A DNA stretch of 5,081 bases from Kiritimatiellota bacterium (GCA_009777165.1 WRML01000199.1:1-5081), one strand, 5' to 3'; shown: positions 1-5,081, counted from the first letter of the stretch. Notes: generated from the letters alone by a model not told the origin. Numbers and translations: made by a program.

Positions 1-1
1 T

Positions 2-556
2 GCGGTAGGGAGAACGGTTCTTTCCCTCCCCCCCCTCTCCATCGAGAACATCCAGGCGCGGGACCGCTCGGGGCGCGTGCTGGCGGCCTTGGCGAGCGCA
101 TGGGGGGGGGTGTTCACGTGTAACGCGAACAAGTCCGAAATGACCATCGGCTACGGCACGATGTACGGCGACCTGACGGGATTCTTCGCGGTGCTGGCGG
201 ATCTTTGGAAAACAGAGGTCTGGGAACTCGCGGCATATTACAACCGGGAGATTTTCGGCGCGGAAATCATCCCCCAAGGGTCGATTGATTTGGTGCCGTC
301 CGCGGAGTTGAGCCCAGAGCAGAACGTTGACGAAGGCAAAGGGGACCCCCTCTATTATCCGTGGCATGACAAGCTTTTCGCGTCGTGGACGGAAGGGGGT
401 GATCCCCCCCCCACGGCGGCTTCGGAAAAACTGCCCTGCCCAAACGACACGGAGAACCTGTGGCGGTTGTTCAAGGGGTTGGCGCGTTACAAGCGTCTGC
501 AGGCCCCCCCCATCCTGTCGCTGAAACACAGGACGTTTGGATTTGACTTAAGATAA
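2..556 (+). CDS. nadE: Glutamine-dependent NAD+ synthetase, C-terminal part (5' end outside window)
   Basis: NAD+ synthetase performs the last step of NAD+ synthesis in the cytoplasm: deamido-NAD+ is adenylylated with ATP and amidated, with ammonia supplied from glutamine by an N-terminal nitrilase-like domain. Only the last 184 residues are visible. The frame is open to the left edge, so the GTG at 77 is an internal valine and not a start. Family signatures seen, numbered from base 2, are IENIQARDRS (14-23), the substrate-loop motif TCNANKSE (39-46), GYGTMYGD (50-57), DLWKTEVWELA (67-77), VPSAELSPEQNVDEGKGDPL (98-117) and the C-terminal GLARYKRLQAPP followed by FGFDLR at the end. The glutaminase domain and the SGGxDS ATP pyrophosphatase loop lie upstream, so the glutamine-dependent class is inferred from the ENIQAR-type motif and tail. 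Runs of 8-9 G or C occur at 28-35, 102-110, 404-412 and 504-511 without breaking the frame. No hairpin terminator follows the TAA. Confidence 0.92.
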   Translation, partial: AVGRTVLSLPPLSIENIQARDRSGRVLAALASAWGGVFTCNANKSEMTIGYGTMYGDLTGFFAVLADLWKTEVWELAAYYNREIFGAEIIPQGSIDLVPSAELSPEQNVDEGKGDPLYYPWHDKLFASWTEGGDPPPTAASEKLPCPNDTENLWRLFKGLARYKRLQAPPILSLKHRTFGFDLR

Positions 557-604
557 TTCCCCTGCACCCTCCTTTTGTTTGTTTTGTTTGCCGCCCTTTT
601 GCCG

Positions 605-633
605 TTTACTTTTCCCTCCCCTTATGGTATAAC
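605..633 (+). promoter_or_regulatory. Putative sigma70-type promoter for rpiB-glyA
   Basis: TTTACT (605-610, 4 of 6 to the -35 consensus) and TATAAC (628-633, 5 of 6 to the -10) are separated by exactly 17 bases. A TG one base upstream of the -10 (625-626) gives an extended -10 element. Transcription would begin near 640, leaving a leader of about 25 nt before the ATG at 665. This argues that the gene is expressed separately from nadE and that the in-frame ATG at 575, upstream of the promoter, is not the start. The call rests on sequence match only. Confidence 0.5.
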
Positions 634-664
634 TAACCTTCCATTTTTTGGGAAATTGGGAATT

Positions 665-2344
665 ATGAAACTGATCATTGCTTGTGACCATGGCGGGGTA
701 TCCGTCAAAAATGCGGTGACGGCGTTTTTGACGTCGCGCGGTTGTACCGTGACCGACCTCGGGACGAACACGGAGGATGCTGTCGATTACGCCGACGTTG
801 CCATTCAGGCGGCGGAGGCTGTCGCCGAAAAAAACGCGGATGCCGCCATCCTCATCTGTAAGACGGGTATCGGGATGAGCCTGACGGCCAACCGTTTCGC
901 GGGTGTGCGCGCGGCGTTGTGCGTGTCGGTCGAGGCGGCGCAGAAGGCGCGCGCCCATAACGACAGCAACATCCTCGTGCTTTCCGGTGCGGAGGGGACA
1001 GCCGACGAGGCGGCCGCGATTGTCCGCACGTTCCTCGACACGCCGTTCTCAACGGACGAGCGCCATGTGCGCCGCATCGCGAAGCTCGAACGCGCGGAGC
1101 GTCTGGCGGAGGTTTCGTTCCTCGCGTCGGCCGATCCCGAGATCCATGCGGCCGTCCGCGCACAGATCGCGCAGGAGAACAGCGCCATCAACCTCATCGC
1201 ATCCGAGAACACCGTCAGCCGCGCCGTCCGCGAGGCATCGGGCAGCGTGCTGACGAACAAGTACGCGGAGGGTTACCCCGGTAAACGCTGGTACAGCGGT
1301 TGTATCCCCGTGGACACCGCCGAGCAGCTTGCCATTGACCGTGCCAAGCAACTCTTCGGCGCGGATCACGCGAACGTGCAGCCGCATTGCGGAAGTGCCG
1401 CGAACATGGCGGTCTATTTCTCGGTGCTGAAGCCCGGCGACACCATTCTCAGCATGAGCCTCGACCAGGGGGGCCACCTCACGCACGGCAGCCCGGTTAA
1501 CTTCTCCGGCCAGCTCTTCAACATCGTCCCCTACTGCGTCTCGCGCGAAACCGAGGCACTGGACTACGATGCGCTCGAAGCGCTCGCGAAAGAGACACAG
1601 CCGAAGCTCATCGTCGCCGGGGCCAGCGCCTACCCGCGCACCTTGGACTTCCCACGTTTCCGCGCCATCGCGGACGCGGTCGGCGCAATGCTGATGGTTG
1701 ACATGGCGCACATCGCCGGGCTTGTGGCAGGGGGGGCACACCCGAACCCCGTACCCTACGCGGAGTTCGTCACGACCACGACGCACAAGACCCTGCGTGG
1801 CCCGAGGGGGGGGCTGGTCCTCTGCCGCGAGGCGTTCGCCAAGGCGATTGACAAAACCGTCTTCCCCGGGCTCCAGGGGGGCCCCCTCGAGAACATCATC
1901 GCCGCCAAAGCGGTCTGTTTCCGCGAAGCCCTCTCGCCCGAGTTCAGGGCGTATGCCCAGCAGGTCGTCGCGAACAGCAAGGCGCTGGCCGTCACGCTCA
2001 ACGCGCGCGGTTTCCACCTGGTCTCCGGCGGTACGGACAACCACCTGATGCTGGTCAACGTCGCGCGGAACGGGCTTTCGGGCAAAGACGCCGCCGCCGC
2101 GCTCGACGCGGCTGGCATCATCTGCAACAAGAACACCATCCCGTTCGACGCCAACAGCCCGTTCGTCACCTCCGGCATCCGCATCGGCACCGCCTCCGTC
2201 ACCACGCGCGGCATGAAGGAACCGGAGATGCGCAAGATCGGCAACTGGATCGCCGACATCCTCGCCGACATCACCAACACCGCCACGCAACAGGCCGTCC
2301 GCGCGGAAGCATCCGCACTGACCGCGCAATTCTTGGTGCCGTAA
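665..2344 (+). CDS. rpiB-glyA: Fusion protein: ribose-5-phosphate isomerase B (RpiB) + serine hydroxymethyltransferase (GlyA)
   Basis: The 559-residue protein joins two complete cytoplasmic enzymes. Residues 1-146 are RpiB, which interconverts ribulose-5-P and ribose-5-P: CDHGG (7-11), ILICKTGIG (62-70) with catalytic Cys65, HNDSN (98-102), and phosphate-binding Arg133/Arg137, which align with E. coli numbering. Residues from about 148 to 559 are SHMT, a PLP enzyme converting serine + THF to glycine + methylene-THF: LIASEN (177-182), NKYAEGYPGKRWYSG (198-212), HLTHGSPVNFSG (271-282), VDMAH (345-349), TTTTHKTLRGPRGG (370-383) with PLP-lysine Lys375, and SGIRIGT (503-509) with carboxylate-binding Arg506. 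The SHMT part (about 412 aa) matches a free-standing enzyme, and almost no linker separates the domains. There is no stop, frameshift or convincing internal start at the junction (about 1100-1110). ATG 665 is preferred because RpiB homology starts there, the promoter lies just upstream, and a weak GGGAA (650-654) precedes it; the 30 residues of the ORF upstream look non-coding. Oddities are Lys66 where Gly is usual, and HCGSAAN/DQGGH where HSGSQAN/AHGGH is usual. Confidence 0.94.
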   Translation: MKLIIACDHGGVSVKNAVTAFLTSRGCTVTDLGTNTEDAVDYADVAIQAAEAVAEKNADAAILICKTGIGMSLTANRFAGVRAALCVSVEAAQKARAHNDSNILVLSGAEGTADEAAAIVRTFLDTPFSTDERHVRRIAKLERAERLAEVSFLASADPEIHAAVRAQIAQENSAINLIASENTVSRAVREASGSVLTNKYAEGYPGKRWYSGCIPVDTAEQLAIDRAKQLFGADHANVQPHCGSAANMAVYFSVLKPGDTILSMSLDQGGHLTHGSPVNFSGQLFNIVPYCVSRETEALDYDALEALAKETQPKLIVAGASAYPRTLDFPRFRAIADAVGAMLMVDMAHIAGLVAGGAHPNPVPYAEFVTTTTHKTLRGPRGGLVLCREAFAKAIDKTVFPGLQGGPLENIIAAKAVCFREALSPEFRAYAQQVVANSKALAVTLNARGFHLVSGGTDNHLMLVNVARNGLSGKDAAAALDAAGIICNKNTIPFDANSPFVTSGIRIGTASVTTRGMKEPEMRKIGNWIADILADITNTATQQAVRAEASALTAQFLVP

Positions 2345-2356
2345 ACGGTTTTGTTC

Positions 2357-2468
2357 TCTCGCAGAGACGCAAAGATGCAGAGCCGCAGAGGAATGAGAAT
2401 GGCATTTTGTTTCATCGTTCCCTATCAACAATTTTCCTGCGTCTCTGCATCTTTGCGTCTTTGCGAGA
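2357..2468. repeat. Long inverted repeat whose arms are tandem GCARAGAY octamers
   Basis: The left arm 2357-2388 and the reverse complement of the right arm 2437-2468 match at 30 of 32 positions, with a 48-nt loop. Each arm is TCTC followed by octamers starting at 2361, 2369, 2377 and 2385 (left; the fourth only partly matched between arms), with consensus GCARAGAY. A transcript could form a stem of about 32 bp. The loop may pair further (GGAA near 2390 with TTCC near 2418). It fills nearly the whole 140-nt spacer between rpiB-glyA and fabG, and the right arm runs into an A8 tract and then the fabG ribosome-binding site. No U-run follows on either strand, so it is not a classical intrinsic terminator. 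It resembles dispersed GCAAAGACGCAAAG-type intergenic repeats that I recall from several bacterial phyla. No transposase or target duplication is visible. Confidence 0.88.
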
Positions 2469-2475
2469 AAAAAAA

Positions 2476-2480
2476 GGAAG
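2476..2480 (+). promoter_or_regulatory. Shine-Dalgarno GGAAG that fixes the fabG start
   Basis: GGAAG lies four bases before the ATG at 2485, directly after the A8 tract that ends the inverted repeat. It supports ATG 2485 over the in-frame ATG at 2407, whose extra 26 residues are mostly translated repeat (RLCIFASLREK). If the hairpin forms, this site sits just outside the base of the stem. Confidence 0.7.
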
Positions 2481-2484
2481 CACT

Positions 2485-3216
2485 ATGACCGCACTCATCA
2501 CAGGCGCCGCAAAGGGAATCGGACGCGCGATTGCGCTTGCGCTCGCGCAAGACGGCTTTACCGTTGCCGTGCATTACCATTCGTCCGAGGATGCCGCCGC
2601 CAAGACGGTCGCGCAGATACGGGCGGCGGGCGGCACGGCGGAACGCTTTTGCGCGGACATCGCCCAGCCCGAGCAGGTCACGGAGCTGGTCAAGGCCGTC
2701 GAGCAACAGCTCGGTCCGATACACACGCTCGTGTGCAACGCCGGGATTATCAAGGACAATCTGATTGCCCTCACGAAGTTTGACGACTGGCGCGAAGTGA
2801 TGTCTTCAAATCTCGACTCCGCATTCCTGCTGACCAAGGCCGTGTCGCGCGGCATGGCGCGTCAACGCGCCGGGCGCATCATCTACATCTCCTCCGATGC
2901 CGGGCTGATGGGCGACCTCATGCGTGCCGCCTACAGCGCGTCCAAGGCTGGGTTGTTGGGATTGTGCAAAACCGCCGCCCGTGAGCTCGCAGCATCACGT
3001 ATCACCGTCAACGCCGTCACCCCCGGCATCATCACCACCGACATGACCGCCGGCATCCCCGACACGCGCCGCGCCAAGCAGCTCGCGTCAATCCCCATGG
3101 GACGTTTCGGCACCCCCGAAGAAGTCGCGGGTGTCGTCCGCTTCCTCGCCTCCGCCTCCGCCGCATGGATCACCGGCCAGACCATCAGCGTGGATGGCGG
3201 ATTGTGCATGAAATGA
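2485..3216 (+). CDS. fabG: FabG-type 3-oxoacyl-[acyl-carrier-protein] reductase (SDR family)
   Basis: This 243-residue classical short-chain dehydrogenase most likely performs the NADPH-dependent reduction of 3-oxoacyl-ACP in cytoplasmic fatty-acid elongation. Visible features are the Rossmann motif TGAAKGIG (6-13), the adenine-site Asp59 in CADI, CNAG (84-87), the active-site tetrad Asn109, Ser137, Tyr150 and Lys154 (YSASK), the post-catalytic NAVTPGIITTDMT (176-188), and the C-terminal MGRFGTPEEVAGVVRFLAS and GQTISVDGG (231-239), both typical of FabG. Length equals the E. coli enzyme (244 aa). The start at 2485 places the first beta strand (TALITG) at the N-terminus as in the family. The gene stands apart from other fatty-acid genes in this window, so a specialised acyl-ACP reductase (aryl-polyene or polyketide clusters carry similar FabGs, including DGFxVxVHYH near residue 30) or another SDR substrate cannot be excluded. 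No clear promoter was found in the repeat-filled upstream spacer. Confidence 0.85.
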   Translation: MTALITGAAKGIGRAIALALAQDGFTVAVHYHSSEDAAAKTVAQIRAAGGTAERFCADIAQPEQVTELVKAVEQQLGPIHTLVCNAGIIKDNLIALTKFDDWREVMSSNLDSAFLLTKAVSRGMARQRAGRIIYISSDAGLMGDLMRAAYSASKAGLLGLCKTAARELAASRITVNAVTPGIITTDMTAGIPDTRRAKQLASIPMGRFGTPEEVAGVVRFLASASAAWITGQTISVDGGLCMK

Positions 3217-3260
3217 GTTGCTGGTTGTTCGGCGAGCCTTTTTCAATCGGCGAAAACAGC

Positions 3261-3294
3261 CGAATGCCATCGAATGCACTCGACTGCTGCCGAC
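3261..3294. repeat. Degenerate 10-nt tandem repeat in convergent spacer
   Basis: Three successive 10-mers begin at 3261, 3271 and 3281 (CGAATGCCAT, CGAATGCACT, CGACTGCTGC), followed by a partial CGAC and an A7 run (3295-3301). The copies share CGAMTGC. It lies in the 106-nt spacer between the ends of fabG and ydbL. A small TCGGC/GCCGA hairpin (3247-3251 with 3259-3263, 7-nt loop) is adjacent. It might contribute to transcript ends, but no strong stem plus U-run exists in either direction. Confidence 0.35.
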
Positions 3295-3322
3295 AAAAAA
3301 AGTCTCCGATCTCAAATCTCCC

Positions 3323-3643
3323 TCACTGTTCCGCCGCGCGTTTCTTGAGTATCTCTGCGGCCTGCTTGCCGATCTCGGCAACGGTCTTGCCGTTGTTTTT
3401 GGCAAGGGCCTCGTAGCCGATCTTACGGTCTGCGTTCTCAGCCTTGGCGACAGCCTCGGCCTCTTTCTTCTTCACGACGAGATAGCCGTCATCGCCCTCT
3501 GCCGCCGCCCCGCTCTTCCGCATCTGAATGACCTCTTCCCGTCGCGCCTTGCGACGGTCCTTCGCGTCCGAAACCGCATCCGCAAACGACACGCTCGCAA
3601 ACCCCACCACCAACGCCAACACAATGCCCATCATCTTTTTCAT
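3323..3643 (-). CDS. ydbL: YdbL-like (DUF1318) periplasmic protein
   Basis: The 106-residue protein begins with a Sec signal peptide (MKKMMG, a hydrophobic core, then VSFA) with probable cleavage after Ala21. The mature part starts with a charged segment (DAKDRRKARREEV, 26-38) and then carries the YdbL core: GYLVVKKKEAEAV (53-65), NADRKIGYEALAKNNGKTVAEIGKQAAEIL (70-99). This parallels E. coli YdbL (GYLVALK, INAERKASYQQLAKQNNVSVDDIAKLA). In E. coli, YdbL is periplasmic and affects the YdbH-YnbE intermembrane bridge; the same role here is inferred from order and similarity. The protein stops soon after the core and lacks the GxW-containing tail that I recall in E. coli YdbL. ATG 3643 was chosen over 3691 and 3652 because it gives a proper signal peptide and an AAAGGA at 8 nt. 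It is the last gene of the operon, 22 nt after ynbE. Confidence 0.82.
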   Translation of the reverse strand: MKKMMGIVLALVVGFASVSFADAVSDAKDRRKARREEVIQMRKSGAAAEGDDGYLVVKKKEAEAVAKAENADRKIGYEALAKNNGKTVAEIGKQAAEILKKRAAEQ

Positions 3644-3651
3644 GGTCAACA

Positions 3652-3657
3652 TCCTTT
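3652..3657 (-). promoter_or_regulatory. Shine-Dalgarno AAAGGA for ydbL
   Basis: On the minus strand AAAGGA lies 8 nt before ATG 3643. It overlaps the in-frame ATG at 3652, which makes 3652 the poorer start choice. It sits in the 22-nt gap after the ynbE stop (3668-3666). Confidence 0.65.
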
Positions 3658-3665
3658 CCTTTCCG

Positions 3666-3836
3666 TTAATCCAAATCCAAGAAATCCTCAAGTTCTTTCT
3701 GAAGCTTCAGGTTAATATCCAGCGTGATCTGAATCGGCTTGATCTCATGTGTCGTCTCCACCTTGGCCTTTATGCAACCGCTAAAGGCCGAGGCCATTAT
3801 CACTGCCGACAGGGCAGCCCTCCATACTCTCCTCAT
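3666..3836 (-). CDS. ynbE: YnbE-like small outer-membrane lipoprotein
   Basis: This is a 56-residue lipoprotein. Residues 1-20 are a type II signal peptide (MRR, then a hydrophobic stretch) ending in AFSG before the lipidated Cys21. Residue +2 is Ile and not Asp, compatible with outer-membrane sorting under the E. coli rule. The mature 36 residues contain PIQITLDINLKLQKELEDFL (41-60 if counted from a longer start; here about residues 34-53), matching the E. coli YnbE pattern PITINMNVKIEHEI followed by an acidic helical tail. In E. coli, YnbE pairs by beta-strand addition with the C-terminus of YdbH to span the periplasm; the IQITLDINLK strand is the obvious candidate for that contact. The start ATG overlaps the upstream ydbH stop (ATGA), with an excellent AAAGGAG at 7 nt, so translation is probably coupled. 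The longer in-frame start at 3935 is rejected because it overlaps ydbH by about 100 nt and destroys the signal peptide. Confidence 0.85.
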   Translation of the reverse strand: MRRVWRAALSAVIMASAFSGCIKAKVETTHEIKPIQITLDINLKLQKELEDFLDLD

Positions 3837-5081
3837 TGCGTCTCTCCTTTCTTCTGGGACATCTTCAGTACCATGTTCAACACCGTTTCGAGCCGCCCGC
3901 GCACGTTCACGTTCAACTGAATCGGCACGGGCCACTCCTTGTCATTCGATTGTCCTGACAACCCGAGGCACAGCACTGCGTCGCCGTCCTTCTCGTTCGT
4001 GTCCAACTCAATCCGTATCGCACTGAAATCCATATCGCCCAGGGCCTTTGCCAGCGGCGCGTTCACGTCCTCCTGCACGCCAGCCATGGCCAGCCACGGC
4101 TCCAGGTCGTGGCTGTTGTCCACGCGGAACGTGCCCCCCTGCCCAGGCAACGAGTAGAGGTAGCCGGGCTTCAGGCGGATATTCCCGTTGTCAATCGCGA
4201 GCGGGAAACGCCCGAACAGCACGCCCTCGACCCGCTCCGCCCGGAACGGCAGCGCGGGCGCCAGCATCTCACCCAAGTCAATGCGGTCCGCATAGATCGT
4301 CACCTCCGCGTTCGGGTTCTGCGGGTCCAGGTGAATCGAGTACGTGTATATCTTGCCCTTACAGAAATCCGCCTCCAGTCGGTCAATGAAAAATTCCTTC
4401 GGCGACACTTGGAAATCGAGCCGTCCCCTGCTTAAACGGGCATCGCCCGCTTTCATTGCCTCGAACGAGATGAAAGGCCGCCCGACCGTCCGCACCTCCA
4501 CGCCCACCTCGAACGGCACTGACACCCGTATGCCCGAGATGTCCACATCCTCGCGCGTCAGGCGGCCGTCCGCCACGTCCAGTTGCCCCAGGATGTACGG
4601 CTGGCTCCCCAGCAGACGTAAGTCCGCCCGTACCGCGAGACTGCCCGTGACGTGCGTCTCGCTGTCCATCTTCCGCATCCAGACCGCCAGTGCGTCCTCC
4701 GGCTCCAGCACCATGTCCGGTATCTCAAACCCCGCCGTCAGCCGCATCGGGTCATCCAGCGGCACCTGCGCCAGCACCTGAATGTTCAACGCGCTCCCCG
4801 CGCAGCGTACCCCCGTGCGGATGTCCACCGCGCCGTCCGCATTCGCCAGCGCAAACCCCGTCGGCTCGATGTCGAGCGTGTCCAGCGACATCCGCTCCCA
4901 CGCGAGGCTCGGCGCGTCCGGGAACGCCACCCCCCCCGCCGCCGACCACGTGAACGGGATTGCCGAACGCAGCCCCTCGACTGCGAACATATCCCCCGCC
5001 CGGCACCACACGTTCGACACCCCGACCGTCACCCGCGCGACCGCGTTCGACACCTCTTCCGTGACGAACGGCGGCATCGCG
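3833..5081 (-). CDS. ydbH: YdbH-like AsmA-family intermembrane transport protein, C-terminal part (5' end outside window)
   Basis: The frame is open to the right edge, so the Met at 5077 need not be the start; about 415 C-terminal residues are visible. E. coli YdbH is about 880 residues, is anchored in the inner membrane by an N-terminal helix, and forms a long beta-rich groove thought to move phospholipids to the outer membrane. Here the visible part is rich in alternating beta-strand sequence with no internal membrane segment. Numbered from Met 5077, the C-terminal module resembles YdbH: GRFPLAIDNGNIRLKPGYLY (about 289-308), VDNSHDLEPW (319-328), ALGDMDFS (345-352), LGLSGQS (374-380 region) and PIQLNVNV (385-392), ending in a hydrophilic MSQKKGETQ. 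Similarity alone is moderate, but the following YnbE-like and YdbL-like genes make the assignment firm. Alternatives are other AsmA-like or DUF748-type proteins. A C8 run on the plus strand (4930-4937) encodes Gly-Gly without breaking the frame. Confidence 0.8.
   Translation of the reverse strand, partial: AMPPFVTEEVSNAVARVTVGVSNVWCRAGDMFAVEGLRSAIPFTWSAAGGVAFPDAPSLAWERMSLDTLDIEPTGFALANADGAVDIRTGVRCAGSALNIQVLAQVPLDDPMRLTAGFEIPDMVLEPEDALAVWMRKMDSETHVTGSLAVRADLRLLGSQPYILGQLDVADGRLTREDVDISGIRVSVPFEVGVEVRTVGRPFISFEAMKAGDARLSRGRLDFQVSPKEFFIDRLEADFCKGKIYTYSIHLDPQNPNAEVTIYADRIDLGEMLAPALPFRAERVEGVLFGRFPLAIDNGNIRLKPGYLYSLPGQGGTFRVDNSHDLEPWLAMAGVQEDVNAPLAKALGDMDFSAIRIELDTNEKDGDAVLCLGLSGQSNDKEWPVPIQLNVNVRGRLETVLNMVLKMSQKKGETQ
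3844..3850 (-). promoter_or_regulatory. Strong Shine-Dalgarno AAAGGAG for ynbE, inside ydbH
   Basis: On the minus strand AAAGGAG precedes ATG 3836 by 7 nt. It lies within the last codons of the ydbH-like gene and, with the ATGA overlap, fixes the ynbE start and suggests coupled, roughly matched production of the two partner proteins. Confidence 0.75.

Noticed and set aside
21..621. Shared TTTCCCTCCCC at 21-31 and 611-621
   Set aside because: One copy is in nadE coding sequence and the other in the promoter spacer; a low-complexity match of 11 bases is easily chance.
575..664. 30-residue N-terminal extension of the RpiB-SHMT reading frame
   Set aside because: RpiB homology begins exactly at Met 665. 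The extension covers the probable promoter and T-rich spacer and has no family match.
1049..2431. Long antisense open frame (460 codons) opposite rpiB-glyA
   Set aside because: It is a high-GC shadow of the strongly supported SHMT frame; its product is low-complexity Arg/Gly/Asp/Val-rich with no recognisable family.
2405..2435. Possible fabG promoter in the loop of the inverted repeat (TTGTTT at 2407)
   Set aside because: No acceptable -10 element occurs at 16-18 nt spacing.
2357..2468. CRISPR array
   Set aside because: The units are 8 nt, contiguous and inverted between arms, without spacers.
2407..2484. 26-residue N-terminal extension of FabG
   Set aside because: It is translated from the inverted repeat; the good ribosome-binding site and the SDR first strand both point to ATG 2485.
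3217..3322. Intrinsic terminator between fabG and ydbL
   Set aside because: Stems are only 5-6 bp, and none is followed directly by a U-run in the matching direction.
3218..3715. Plus-strand open frame of 165 codons after fabG
   Set aside because: It lies antisense to ydbL and part of ynbE, which carry signal peptides, ribosome-binding sites and family motifs. The plus-strand product has none.
3837..3935. Longer ynbE start at 3935
   Set aside because: It would add 33 Arg/Glu-rich residues read out of frame within ydbH and bury the lipoprotein signal peptide. ATG 3836 has a strong ribosome-binding site and the ATGA overlap.

Overview
This window comes from a GC-rich Gram-negative bacterium. 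A SGC lipobox lipoprotein and an AsmA-like intermembrane protein imply an outer membrane. A likely but unproven lineage is the Verrucomicrobiota/Kiritimatiellota/Lentisphaerota (PVC) area: the evidence is the rpiB-glyA fusion, long G and C runs inside genes, and an intergenic repeat built from GCARAGAY units. I could not test the taxonomy.

Layout, plus strand: (1) 2-556 is the C-terminal part of glutamine-dependent NAD+ synthetase (NadE), cut by the left edge. (2) 557-664 is a short T-rich spacer with a good sigma70-type promoter (605-633). (3) 665-2344 is one uninterrupted gene encoding a complete ribose-5-phosphate isomerase B joined directly to a complete serine hydroxymethyltransferase. 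(4) 2345-2484 is a spacer dominated by a 32-nt-arm inverted repeat made of 8-nt units. (5) 2485-3216 is an SDR of the FabG (3-oxoacyl-ACP reductase) type.

The spacer 3217-3322 separates convergent genes. It holds a weak 10-nt periodic repeat and no convincing terminator. On the minus strand, read from the right edge leftward, lies a compact operon: the C-terminal half of a YdbH-like AsmA-family protein (5081-3833), a YnbE-like small lipoprotein (3836-3666) whose start codon overlaps the ydbH stop as ATGA, and a YdbL/DUF1318-like periplasmic protein (3643-3323). This is the same gene order as Escherichia coli ydbH-ynbE-ydbL, a system linked to phospholipid movement between inner and outer membranes.

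How the genes fit together: the plus-strand genes are central metabolism. RpiB makes ribose-5-phosphate, the precursor of PRPP and so of nucleotides and NAD. SHMT makes glycine and 5,10-methylene-THF, both used in purine synthesis. NadE completes NAD+, and FabG acts in fatty-acid elongation. The minus-strand trio concerns envelope lipid homeostasis. No RNA gene, CRISPR array, transposase or prophage gene is visible. No gene-free stretch exceeds about 140 bases. The least ordinary items are the RpiB-SHMT fusion, its altered RpiB catalytic loop, the octamer inverted repeat, and the ydbH-ynbE-ydbL set in an apparently non-proteobacterial setting.
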